Below are positions 13,461 to 46,600 of a stretch of DNA of 64,000 bases, one piece after another. The DNA lies in NCBI RefSeq assembly GCF_004027225.2, contig NC_044278.2:61144243-61208242 (forward strand), written 5' to 3'. The position numbers were made by a program, and so were the translations under genes. The first letter of the stretch is position 1. Each line of letters opens with the position of its first letter. Origin of the DNA: Strigops habroptila. Lineage: Eukaryota > Chordata > Aves > Psittaciformes > Psittacidae. The notes under the pieces were generated by a model, which saw only the letters and a program-made list of their open reading frames with translations, was not told the DNA's origin and did no database searches.

Positions 13461-13940
13461 CCTCAGCTCCCGGTGCACCGCGAGGGGAAGAGGGAAGAGG
13501 CGATCCTGCCTTTGCGCCTCCCCACCCTCCTCCCCCCACCAAAACCCCGGGCGGGGGCAAAGCTCCCGCGGCTCAGCCCCGACACCGCCCCGCGGGATGG
13601 ACTGCCGTGCCCCGCGGGCTGCGGGGCAGCGCGGCGGCGGAGCGCAGGTGCGGCGGGCGGCTTTCCCCGACGGCGCGGGGCGGCTGGCGGCGGCGGGGCG
13701 GGGGTGCGCGGGCGCGGAGGGACTCGCGGCGGCTCCGCGGAGCGCGGCATGCGGGGCCACCCGGTAGGTCGGACTGACTCCGTCCGCGCAGGGCTCCCGC
13801 GGAGCCGTCGGGAGCGCGGATGGGTCGTGCCGGCGCGGCAGTGTGACAGCGATCGCGAAGCGGGCGGAGAGAGCTGGAGGGGGCTCCGGGAAAGGCGGGG
13901 TAGGGGCTTGCTTGTGTCTCCCGGGCGTTCTCCCCAGCTG
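13440..13940. promoter_or_regulatory. CpG island covering the probable non-coding exon 1
   Basis: This is the only strongly GC- and CpG-rich stretch in the window, densest at about 13540-13880, against an AT-rich background. A canonical Sp1-type box GGGGCGGGGG lies at 13695-13704. Mammalian SLC5A7 has a non-coding first exon, so the 5' UTR exon is expected here. Possible splice donors are GCGCAG|GTGCGG (13647) and CCCG|GTAGGT (about 13762), and I cannot choose between them. Long open frames on both strands here are a side effect of the missing TA-rich stops. Confidence 0.75.
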
Positions 13941-14592
13941 TAATTCGTATACCTCAGGAGTTCTGCCGTTCGACAGCTTTTGAGCTTTCCGTTTACTTTT
14001 CAAATTGCGAACGACGATAGATTGATACTTTCAATGACGGACAGTCAAATGGTGCAAAAAAGAAAAAGCAGGTATTTAAATACGGGAGACTATAGAAGGG
14101 GGAAAGATTAAGCATTCCGACAGAAAGACTCAAAGATGTGCTTTGCTGCTGTAGTTATTGCTTATCCACAGTTCTTAAATAACTTAAAACAGTTTTGTGG
14201 CTTGTCTGCTAACTAGAGACTTTTGTAACAGCCCACATGGCCAAGATCTTCTATCCTATTGCATGTACCAAACTATTTCTTGACTGAAGAGTTCGCAGAT
14301 ACGGGGGACTTGGTGATGCTGAAAGAAAGCGCTCAAAAACTGATTTCCAAGAATTGTGTAGCTTTCAGCCACATCATTTACCTTTGTAATTGTAGGTTGC
14401 AGTTGTTGCTTGTTGCTCCACGGTCATTTTAAATGGCATGTAAACTTAATTTGAATTACATCTGAAATACTCATTTTATAAAATCACCAGAATAGTCTCT
14501 TTAGCAACCTTCTGACTTTTCTTTGTACACTGATTCAAAAAAGCATCTTTCCAGGTTTGTTAAAAGCAGATCTATTATTGCATTCCCTCCAG

Positions 14593-14637
14593 AGGTCTTA
14601 ATGAAATAGCAATCAAAGAAACAGACAGGACTTCAAC
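14593..14637 (+). other. SLC5A7 5' UTR part of exon 2, with a two-codon upstream ORF
   Basis: The AG at 14591-14592 follows a pyrimidine-rich run and is the nearest good acceptor before the start codon. The 45 nt between them contain ATG AAA TAG at 14601-14609, a minimal upstream ORF ending 28 nt before the real ATG and out of frame with it. Exon start and translation of the upstream ORF are inferred. An alternative acceptor candidate is TCTTTCCAG ending near 14554, which would also include the upstream ORF. Confidence 0.5.
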
Positions 14638-35677
<21,040 letters not shown>

Positions 35678-35938
35678 CAAATCTGGTAGCCACAGGCAAA
35701 ATAACACAAAGCAGGATATTCTACAAAGAATAGTAAGAGGCATTTTATCAGAAGAAAAGCAAAAACTGGGAATAAAATGCCGCTGCACAATTCTTTAAGT
35801 TGTTTCTAGGAGCAAGACCATCCCATGGGAGGAACCTTTTTCTGCTATGTAACATGTTGGATTAGATCATAGAGTGTATATCAAAAGATATACTCAGACC
35901 CCATTCTTTCCACCCAGAATTATATACTGTGTAACTAA

Positions 35939-35953
35939 AATATATATATATAT
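35939..35953 (+). repeat. (AT)n microsatellite in 3' UTR region
   Basis: A short run of alternating A and T, about seven units, inside the probable 3' UTR. Confidence 0.8.
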
Positions 35954-36647
35954 TTACAATTGAAAATATATGTAGCAGAAAAAGTGCAACAGTTATATAG
36001 CTAGGACATAGTATGAAGAGATTGTAATACAGACACTCTGAAATACTATCAGTCACAATATTTTATTGGCATTAAGTGAAAATATATTGTCACAGTTGTA
36101 AGTGATTTATTACTAAAGAGCTAGCTGCTTGAACAAAGAGAGATAGATAACCTCCCTGGGGTTTTGGTCTGGTCATTTTTTTCCTTATAAAGAAGTTCAA
36201 ATAGTGCAAATCCAGTATTTTATTTTTTGTCTAAGACAGCAAAATGTGCAAATAGTAATAAATTCCTTATAGGAGTGCTAAACATCATATATTAATTAAA
36301 AAATTAAAATGAAGTCACCAGTTTAAATTTATGTTATACTTAATGTAAGACAACCTGAAGGAAAGTATGTTACTGTAGGTGTTCTTTTTTTCCTGTGGTT
36401 AGTAGATGTCACTGATGGAGGATAACAAAATTTTTAAAGCAATAATGAGAATTGAAACTCAGTTGTGAAAAAATGACAGAACTCTTATAAATTAAATAGA
36501 ACTTTTCAATGTTGAGAAAAGAAGCCTTATGTTGAGTTATCAAAAAGAACACTGAGCAAAGCAGTCTGACACCAAGAAACTGCAGCAACAGAACAAACAT
36601 TGAAAAGCAAGGAAAGTCAAGAAGGCTTGAAAATGAGAGTAAGAGGG

Positions 36648-36803
36648 TTTTCCATGGGGAAAATTCCTGGTTTTAATTAAAAAAAAAAGTATTCTTAAAG
36701 ACATTAAAAAGACTTTTTGGCAATCCTGACGAGATTGCTCTGGAAAGTGTAGATTTTCCATGGAAAGTCATATTTTCCCAAAAATTTGATTTCCCATGGG
36801 AAA
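36648..36803. repeat. Cluster of CCATGG-centred palindromes
   Basis: Three related palindromic motifs lie within 156 bp: TTTTCCATGGGGAAAA (36648-36663, one mismatch pair), TTTCCATGGAAA (36755-36766) and TTTCCCATGGGAAA (36790-36803). A half copy, TTTCCATG, lies near 36823. They lie in the probable 3' UTR. Origin and function are unknown. Either a decayed repeat element or a local duplication would explain them. Confidence 0.55.
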
Positions 36804-38196
36804 AACTGGCTTGCTGGACAGCTTTCCATGTCTGTAAGTGTCCATCTCTGAAAGCAGCAGCAGCTTGGAGGGGAACTGAAAGGAAAGACGAACCCACAAG
36901 CATAGTGAAAGGCACAGGGGTGTCTTCCACTAAATGCTGGATTCCATCATTTACAGTCGTTCTCCTGAGCCGTCACGGTGACTCTGCAGAGCACCAGCAG
37001 CGGCCAGGCACAGATGAGACTTTACTCATGAATGGCATGACAGGCCAGAAGCAGCAAAGCATGAAGGTGAAGCCTCTTCCAGCTTTGCTCTCGCCAGCAG
37101 AGAACACGCAATGTTGTTTCCATTTGCCCAAGGCCTCGATGATTGTGTCTGTCCACATTGGTATGTGCCTTTCACAGCGGGAGATCTAATAGCTAGATTT
37201 CTGAACAATTAAGAGTTATGCCCCAATAATTCTTTTTAATATCTACGCATGACACAAAATGTAGAACTGAAATCCAGATATCTTCCTGTTGCTGATCGCT
37301 GGTGAAATTTTTTCTTTAACGTTCACAGCATGAGGAACTATACTGGAGAATAGGAGGTGTAAGAATAGGTTTTGCTGCTAAAGGAAGAAGCCATCAACTT
37401 GTTCATTCAATGTTAACATAAGCATTCACAAGGTTGAATCCTTAGATATGTTTTTGCTCCTTTTGTGGAGTTTAACAGCATATATATATTTTATACATAG
37501 AGAAAATCAATTTTAGAGATGTTGATTTTTTTCTCCATACATTGCATTTAAAAATAACACTGCATCTCAGTTCTGAACTGAATCGTACTACTGTGCTAAC
37601 AAATACTGAGTGTGCTCTGAGTGAAGGGAATCAAAATCAGGATATGCACTAAAACCCAGAAGAGACAATAGAGCTAAGAAAGTTAAAATTCCTGCTGGGT
37701 GACTGCACAAGCCACTGATGAAATCCAGGGTGCTGAGGATCCCGCAAATTGGATGTGAGCCCAGCTCTACTCATTGCCCTATGAAGTATGGAAAAGAGAA
37801 GAGGAAAGAGATGATATGGAAGAAAGGGAGGTGAAAACAGAGCCACTGTTGAATTATTATCCATTTCTGGCCCAAATCCACTAGCCTGAATCCCTTCTTA
37901 TGAGAAAATATAAAGCCATGGTTTTGCCTGCTTACATAGCCCATGACTTATGCTGCAGTTCCAAATTGTTAGGGGATCCCATTTTACAGCCACCTGTAGG
38001 CCTTCCTAAAAAATTTTCTCTTACCTCAGTTTTGTTCAGGAATTCTTGGATTTTCACTAAGAGGCGCTGCATAGTGGCCATATGCCTTGAATATAGCAGC
38101 ATTTCAGTATTATTTATTGCAAAATGTCCATTAGTGGGAGGAGAAGGAAAGGAGAAGGAGACTCAGCTGGAATTGTTTAAGAAAATTTGATTGAAA

Positions 38197-38212
38197 AATA
38201 AAAGCTTTTATT
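38197..38212. terminator. Palindromic poly(A) signal, candidate distal 3' end of SLC5A7
   Basis: The 16-nt perfect palindrome AATAAAAGCTTTTATT places an AATAAA hexamer on both strands. On the + strand it is followed by a T-rich, GT-containing stretch suited to cleavage-factor binding. Use as a cleavage site is inference. Confidence 0.4.
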
Positions 38213-38215
38213 TTT

Positions 38216-40510
38216 TGTTCCCTTGTTGCCACAAAATTGTAAAGGCTTTTCAAATTCTCAAAAGAAAAAAGTTAAAAATGGGTTAGTCCAAAAATTTCAA
38301 GCCAGATGCTTTCAACGTTATCAGAATATTTTATACTGTTTATCCTAACAGATATTTTTGTGAAATTCCTGTGATTTTAGAAGCTGTTCCTATTTACATG
38401 GATCTACGTATTCTCTGGCTTAACATGATTCCAACAAAGTTTTACAGTCCGGTCTGAGAAGACAGAAAGATTATAGCACTTTTACACATATCGCACCATG
38501 GAAGCGTTATCATGCAAAGGAGAGGAGTGACACTGAATACTGTTCATTGTGTGACCATAACTCTGCTTTCCACATACCAATTCTTTGTGTGCGTCTTTGT
38601 GTAATTCCAACAACGCCTGCCGTGGTCGAGTAGTGAATAGGATGACTCCAAAAGCCAAACTGAACAGCCCTGTGCAAAGTCTATTTAGAATTGCCTTAGT
38701 TCAGCTATCCTTTCATTAAATTTATACAAAGCTGTTCATATAACTAAAGGCCATATTTATGATTGATGGCTGGGAAAAAAAAAAGGAAAAAAACAAAGAC
38801 ACACAAGTAAAAATGTCGACTGGACGTAATTCTTCAAATCGACTTTATTTTCATGGGAATCATCAGATGCTCCTTCTCCACATCTGCAACTTGTAGACAG
38901 TAGTACAGTGCCATAAATTGGATCTATAATCAGTGAAGCAAACAGCTTATTTTCAGACACTGAGGTTATTGTTTCTGAGCCTACAATTTCTAGATAAAAT
39001 ATTCATGTCATGATGATACATTTTACTTTCATATTTTTAACATTTGTGAATAGCACTTATTTGACAGGGTTTTTTAACTCCTTTGCATGAGATGTGTTCA
39101 TAAAATCAACATAGCTGAGATGTCAAAAAAAATTATGATTTCACTATATTTGTCCAAAAGGGATGCTATATGTATTATAAATAAAACATACTTTTGTGAA
39201 CCTGAAATGAATGTAAACATTAAGTGGATCAAATGAAGTAAAAGTTGTATTTAGTCTTTTATTTTCACATAGTACAACAATTTAGGATTTCAAATGTAAG
39301 TATCATAGGGAAAAACCTGTTATTCATTTTTCCTTCTGCCCTTCAAGAGTATTTGATCAAGTTCCATGTGCAGTTAGACAGTAAATTATTGTAAGTCTAC
39401 TATTAATCAGGGCAGTATTTGTGGCTGTTGTTAAAAAAAAAAAAAGTATATTTTTGTCTGTGTCAGAAATGTTATATTAAGATTATACCTAACAAAACAA
39501 ATAGGAAACATAATATAGATATATATGGTTTAACTTCATTTGTATTGTATTCAATAGTGCCCATGCAATTCAGAAAAAAAAAAATCTGTCTGGTTTTGGG
39601 TCTGTTTTGTCCATCTATTAAAAATAAAGATGTTTATTTTATTATCACTCAGCATCACCTGAAGTTTTGTGTCGCAGGCATAACCCCATGGAGATGAGGT
39701 GGCCCCGGCAGAGCAGGGTCTGGCCCTCACCCAGGGGATCAGTGGGGCCACCATGCCTACAGCCCTGCCCCAAAACCTGACTCCCCTATTGGAAAGAGAA
39801 TTCTTATTTCAGTCATCTCCTTCTTGACCTCACAGCCACAAAGAAGAGCAGAGGACCCAGAGCTCCAGGGGAATCTACATCCAGTGGGACTCCCTCCTGC
39901 AGACCCCTTGCCAGGGACCTTTCTCATGAGGGTGTCTTACTGGGACAGGGGCTGTGGTTTGGCCTGCAGAGTTGGCAAGGAGCACAAAATGTGCTACTGA
40001 AGCAGGAATACATGTTTCTGGAGATTGCAGCTGGTATCTACCTTTCATGTGAACAGAATGGAGAAAGGGCTTGATAGTTTTTCTATTTGTAGTGGGACTT
40101 AAAATCATGCTGGGCACTACATGTGTTATAAATACAGTTATTTAGAAATCACAGTTTTAGCTGACTGAAAACTGAATCTGTGCTTTTATCCTCCTATTAA
40201 GAGTTTGATCTCATGTCCATTGAAGTAAAAGGAAAGATGCAAATGGGTGGCTGTCCAAATGCTACTATAATGACACATCAATATACAGTGTATTTATCCC
40301 TCAGACGCTTTGCCAAAAAATGTGGACAATACTGTCCGCTCGTGTATGGGGAAATATGGGGAAAATAAGACACACTGGCTTATTTTCCAGGGTAATGAAG
40401 TGCTCACTCATGGAGTGAAACACAAGCTGGTATTTTCAAATAATATCAAATAGTGTAGACATTTCCTCGTGGCTGTAACACTCAGGTCTCTCTTGGGATT
40501 TGGGAGTTTG
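38216..40510. other. Downstream flank, no gene recognised
   Basis: AT-rich to about 39640, with AATAAA signals at 39180 and 39623 that might serve as more distal SLC5A7 ends. A GC-richer patch at about 39660-39960 contains no motif I recognise. No exon or repeat family supported. Confidence 0.55.
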
Positions 40511-40690
40511 ATCATGGAATGGTTTGTGTTGGAAGGGACCTTAAAAATCATCTAGTTCCAATCCCCTGCCACAGGCAGGGACATCTTCCACTAGATAAGA
40601 TCGCTCAAAGCCCCATCCAACCTGGCCTTAAACACTGCCAGGGATGGGGCAGCCACAGCTTCTCTGGGCAACCTGTGTCAATGACTAAAC
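40511..40690 (-). mobile_element. CR1 LINE 3' tail fragment, antisense
   Basis: Starts ATCATGGAATGGTTTGTGTT and runs through GGAAGGGACCTTAAAAATCA, CAATCCCCTGCCACAGGCAG and CCATCCAACCTGGCCTTAAA to a GGGCAACCTGTG end, the standard reverse-complement CR1 3' sequence. It belongs to the same class of tail as the copy at 10270. The outer limit near 40690 is approximate. Confidence 0.93.
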
Positions 40691-43600
40691 ATCCTATAAA
40701 AAAAAAGGATATTTAAACACTGGTGAGATGTGGCCCCCTCCATTCTCTTGCTCCTCGTGAAGGAGGTTGAAGCCGTAAATATGATCTCAGCAAACCAATA
40801 GCTGAGGAATTAGTGCTAGGAGAGGGACTTCGGGACATTTAACCTTTAGGAAGCGTTTAAAGGAAGAGCATAGTTCTCGGGGGAGGGTTTGCACCTGACT
40901 GTCTGGAGCACTGACCTTCTGTGACCAAGACTACAAAAACAGATAAAGGAAAACATCAATCATCTAGGCTGCAAGGGATATGTTGTGACTGGGAGAGACA
41001 TATGCTATCTCCACAATTGGTGTTAATAAATATCAGGTGAAAACCAACGTAAATGAGGTTGTAGACAGGCATAAGGCTGTGCTAGAGAATAGGGTAACAG
41101 ACAGCAGGGGTTAAAAAGAAAGTATTTCTGTGGATTAAAGATTTCATCAGGCTGACTATATTTAATTGATTTAGGAAATATTGTAAGGTGAGAAAGAAAC
41201 AATGAAGTTGTTTGTGGCCTAATGCAGGAAACCTGGGTAATGAGGTGGAAGAACCAGCACTATTGAAGCAAGATACGCAAACCTCTCATACAGGTTAGGG
41301 GAAAGATGATAGAATAGCTCTCTCTCTAGATGGAAAAGTATTTGAAAAGAGCATTTTCTGAGGTTATATACTGGGTTACATAGGCTTAAAGAATTTAGCT
41401 TGAACGTGGACAGACACACTTTCAATATTATTAGTGAAAGAAACATTTCTTCAAACTACATGATCATGTAAACATTTGAAATGTGGCAGAGACCAGGAAA
41501 AAAAGACTTTGTATTCACAGAAAATTAGTAGTTTTAGTCCTGCGGGTAATAGATTTCTTTCTCAAACAGACAACACACAAACAACACAGAAAAGAAAGTG
41601 TGCTATTTTGATTTTGCACTTAGAACATAAATACAGCATTGCAAAATGTCTGGTGATAGAAAATAACCTTGTATTGAAAGTTGAGAGTGATTAGCTTATC
41701 TTCACATACAAAGAGCAATAGGAGGACATATTGTAGACAAAAAAGCAGAAATAGTGCTAAAATAGATCCTGTGAATAAAAGCATGTGTCATAGGGTGTGT
41801 CGTAGTCCTACATCCCATGTTGCTCCTGATCCTAAGACGCATCATCCTAGAAGTCTAAGCACACTTGAAGTAAGTTTAAGTGGCATCCTTTAACGTAAAA
41901 TGACAGTAATAAATTCTTAGCTGCTTGTTAATTCTTCCAAGTGAGAGTTTTCTGTGGTTATGGCTCAAGCACTAAAATTCTTTTATGAAATTTGGAAATG
42001 ACAAGGCCATTTTTTTGCCAAGCTACTAATGAATTTCCCTACAAGCAAAAGGAATTGAATATATCCTGCCAATTTACTAATGGAATATAATTATTATCTG
42101 CATATTAATAGCAGAGAGTAGACTGCTGTGCTTTGTGTTACTCAGCAGTTCGCATCCATCAAAGCATTGGAAACAATTTTCAGAAGAACTTAAAGGGAAA
42201 GATGCTCCCAAACTGATGGGTCACAGAGGGCATGTCATCCAAGGAATGGGGCAGCTCCAGTTATCTGGTTTCTTGTGATTACATAAAACACAGATTATCT
42301 TTGACTGATGATATTCTGATGACAGAGATGCCCACTTTATGTTAGCTAGGCGAATAACCTGGCTGCAGAGCCATGTCTGTGAAAAGCTTGTCCTTTTTTG
42401 AGATTGGGTAGGATCATTGCCATGGTGAAAGAAAAGAAAATGTGCCTCCTGCCCACCATCATCTAGGTCTTGCCTTTGCCTTTGCCTGCTTTGGCACTTC
42501 CATTGTTTTGATCTATGGTGAAGCATACTGATTAAGTCTGTCCTCAGCACCACAGTGGGTTGTCTGAGTATGAGCTTGCATATAGCCTACATACCAACAG
42601 TCTGTCAATAACAGGAGAGATACACCTTTAAAATATCATATCATCCCAAAGAATCTCAAAACAAGCAGTGAAGTTCTTCTGGGTTCAGTTGCATGCTATA
42701 CTGAGCAATTCCACAAGCCATCCTTTTAACAAATTTTAAGGTTTCCTTTTTTTCTCTCCTATGTGCCAGCACCTTTCAAACCCAAAGTACTTTATTTTGC
42801 CTTCCCCCAAGGTGTAGTTTTCCCACTTCAGTAATGATCAACAGCTACTGTTGTCATCATACAAAGTGCAAGCATAGGTGCTCAGCACATAAGAAGAATA
42901 TAAGTAGTTAGCAATAAAAAAGATTTCTAGCCTCTACGGTTTGTTTCTTGCACACAAAGATGAGGCGATGGAAATATGACAGAGAAGTAAACTACTAGAG
43001 GTAATATAATTGTTCAGGACTAGTATATCAGAGAGCTGTATAAACTTTATTATTCTATGTGACTGTGAAAAAATATTATGTTCCAGCAAAGCAATGAACT
43101 AATAAGTCTTCTGCTTTATTCTTGTTTCCTGCCCATCAGGAAAGTAATGAAATGATGTTTTTTATACGAATTATCAGTTCTGTGGGATATTCTTAAATGT
43201 ACACTTTAATTATACTCTTAAAACCATATACTAATTGTAGATTAGTGATAAATTTCAGTAACTAGATAAGACAGACAACCTATAAAGGACAACTTCTATT
43301 CCTTAAGTTTTATGGTAGGCTATTAAAATGAATTATTCCACCTACATAAAGCTACATAGAACAGCAGATTCTGGCTTGGTAACAAGAAAGAAATATAAGT
43401 ATGGGTCCTAATTCAGACAGGAGACCTTTTTTTTTTACTCCAAGTATTGTCAAGACAACTGCCAATAAAAATGCAAATATCTGGAAAGCCATCCTAGAGA
43501 GGCTCTGAATTGTAGGCGTGAGACCATAATGATACCTTCCTGGTATCATACATGTGAAACACTGTCAAGCAGCATTAGCTGTCCATGTGGAGGCAAAAGT

Positions 43601-46600
43601 TGTAGAAACGCCTCAGGAAGGAAAGGAAGAAAAATTTGAACCCAATGAGTTAAAAATCTAGGCATCCAGAGATGTTGTAGTGGTTACTGACAGAGGCTGA
43701 TTGGTATTCCTCTACTGCAAATTAGTATATTTGCACAGTGTCTGATATTTATGGACTCACTATAGCAGCTTTCCATGTAATAAGTCCATATTGAGGGGCA
43801 AGCACAGTTACCCAGTTTTAGGTTTGAAAAACAACTTTATGTTTTCCATCAGTCTAAAATCTGTTTTTCTACCTCTGATGAAGTGTCCTCAAGGATTTCA
43901 CTTGATCGAAATTGCTTATAACATAATGGAAATGTCTTTTTAGCAGCATAATATAGTAGTTGAATAAGAAAATAAATAAGATATATTTTCATAAGGAGCT
44001 TATTTCTCTCCTAAAAGGAAAAATGGAGCCTTCATTCCTGAACAGGACCTCTCACAGGATTTCAATGCTAACATTTTAAGGGGACCTCATTTTTACAAAG
44101 AGTTGAACTCCTTGAATACTAAATCTGCCTAAGCTACCTCAAAGCAGAAATAAAAACTTCAGAAAATCTAGGCTGTACAAACAGTTAAGTCCTATGCCCA
44201 GTGAACTGACTACAATGTATGCTTAACTCATCTTGCATGAATGCTTCCAACAAAACTTGAGATATTTGCACTGCTTTTTTATAACTAATTTTCATTCATA
44301 AGTAGTTTTTATTCAGATACACTATGAGAAAAATTCATGCGCCATTAGCAAGGCAAAAACAAAAATGAGATAAGTCTTGTAGGCCCTATATTCAGAAAGA
44401 AAGGCTTTGTCTGAGGGATTTCTTATGTCATTCCCTTCTACTTAACCTCATAAAGCATTTACAGTTGCATTGCTCACCCATTTCCTTCTCAGCATCTCCT
44501 GTACGTTGCTTTCCAACCTAAGGAATACCGAAAATGTTTTTAATGAGACTGGAGAAACTGTCAATCAACAGATTTATTTCACAACCTTTTCATTTATAAA
44601 TAAGTACATAAAAATATGCAGAGGTCTCATAGCAATTACAGTATCTGCAGTTATGAGCAAAAATGTCGGAGAAAATAGGCATTTGGCAATATGACACTGA
44701 ATGGCAATATCAGGACAATGCTGAATATTTCCATTACTCAGTTTAGTAATGAAAGCTAATGGTCTTGTCTCTGCTGTCACTGTATGCTAGAGTGGTCCTA
44801 GAAACGAATAGTGGTATGCAATTAAAGAGGTACAAACTGTAATGGAATATTCAAAAATAAAAGCCACATTAATAATAGATTCTTGTTAATCACACAATGA
44901 GCCATTGTGACAGATACTATCAGGGCAAAACATTTAATTTACCAACCCATTTGAAATGCGTGGTCTGGGACAGTTTTCAGTCACGCAGAGCATTGTAGGG
45001 TAACGAATGCCTATACCAAGAGCAAACAAAAAATACTGTGCCTTACCGAACTATATATATATATATGTATATGTGGAGACCTTGAGCAAGGTGGGAATGA
45101 TGATAGCCACCAATAATGAGCTAACTTTCATTTCTAAATCAGTGCACTTCCAACAAATAAAGATGGGAATGAATACATTAGATGTGTTTGTCCTGCATTC
45201 TATCTCACCTATGCAGTAGCCAGCAGTGGCCTGTATATAAATATTTTGTGTGGATAGGTACTAAACTTCTAGATAGGTAGTGGAGTACTTGTAATTGGCA
45301 GTCACTAAGGCATCAAGAAGTTGCTTTTCTAAATGCAGGTCCACCAGGTCATATATATGCAGCTGAAACTGAGATTCTGTGAGAAGGAAGAGGACTCACA
45401 TAGGTGCCATCATCTGTATTGCACGAGAAAATGCATTATAGAAGCCTGCTGCAGGCCTTGAAAGCATATGACTTCTTTCAAGTATTCGCACTATTTCTGT
45501 CCCATCTTTGTCCTCCTAAGCTGTCACTAAGGACAGGACATAATGAAAGGGTTTGGATCACATATATTTGTTTGTTCTGCCATAGTGAAGACTTGCCCCA
45601 GACAATTGTTCTAACGCTTTTGTCTCATTGTCCTTATATAATTACTCCTTATGCTTTTATGTTGTTTTTTACAATTATTGCAAAGGCCAAATGGCTGTAG
45701 TTTCACTGTGCTGAAGAACAGCACAAATATGTAGGGACACATAGCCGCTGTTCTGGAGAGTTGTTCATATACACCCGACAAAGAGAATATATGCAAAGCT
45801 GTAAGGGATAAAAAAGCAAGACAAAGGCAAACATTCATACAGGCAAGCTAAGCACACAACTTCTGAGGTTCAGCTTATATTTCTGCTTTTAAAAATATAA
45901 TAATAAATACCATCTTAGGCTACATGCCTCTTAATTGCCCTGTCTTATAGACCTAAGAGGAGCAGTCGAACAAGGAGGGGAATGTCATTGTCTGCAGCAC
46001 CAGGGAACAGGACAGGTGGCAGATCCATCAAAAATTGCCTTCTTGAGTGTCTTAGACCATCTTGGGCACTTCTACAAAATGGAGCTTTGATTCTACTGTT
46101 CTAGCTCAGGCCAGCTGGGCAAGCAGCCAGAGCAAGAGCAGGTGAAGGTGGTGGAAAGCAAGTGGAACAGACCTGATTTTTCCTCCAATCACTCACTTGT
46201 TGCCTGGCCATAAGTAAGTCAGTGCATCTCTCTTTGTTTTTGCTTTTCGTCATCTTGTCTATCTTGTTTTGATCTAAGCTCTCTAAGACAACATCTCTTC
46301 CTGTGTGTCTACAATGTGCCTAAGGAGACCTAAATTTGTCTAGAATACCTACATACTGCTGTAATATAAATAGTAATAGAAGTAATAAATACATCCCTAA
46401 CCTTGTGCTTTGACCGCCATTTCCCCAGTACAATACTATTAGCAATATTAATTTGAAAGCTGGCTGTTCTTTGGCTTTTGCTTATTCTGAGTAATGCCTG
46501 GCAGGTTTTATATAACCTTGTGAATGCAATGTGTTGTTTACAATTCAACATGCAGAAGTATTTCCTGTAGTAGGGGATTCATAAAACTGTCATGTTGCTG

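Larger units (their letters stand above)
35678..38215 (+). other. Probable SLC5A7 3' UTR
   Basis: Follows the TAA without any splice evidence. Poly(A) signals AATAAA occur at 35771-35776, 36257-36262 and 38197-38202. The last is followed by a T/GT-rich stretch (TTTTTTGTTCCCTTGTTGCC), the best-looking downstream element. Human SLC5A7 has a multi-kilobase 3' UTR, so an end near 38,220 is plausible. Further AATAAA signals at 39180 and 39623 could extend it. Which sites are used cannot be told from sequence alone. Confidence 0.5.

Noticed and set aside
13437..14003. Long Arg/Pro/Ala-rich frames on both strands of the CpG island (up to 188 codons)
   Set aside because: GC-rich sequence lacks stop codons; frames overlap on both strands, and the composition is typical of a CpG island, not of a protein.
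42544..42553. TCAGCACCAC resembling the left half of an RE1/NRSF silencer site
   Set aside because: The right half does not match the consensus, and a 10-nt half-site is expected by chance in 64 kb.
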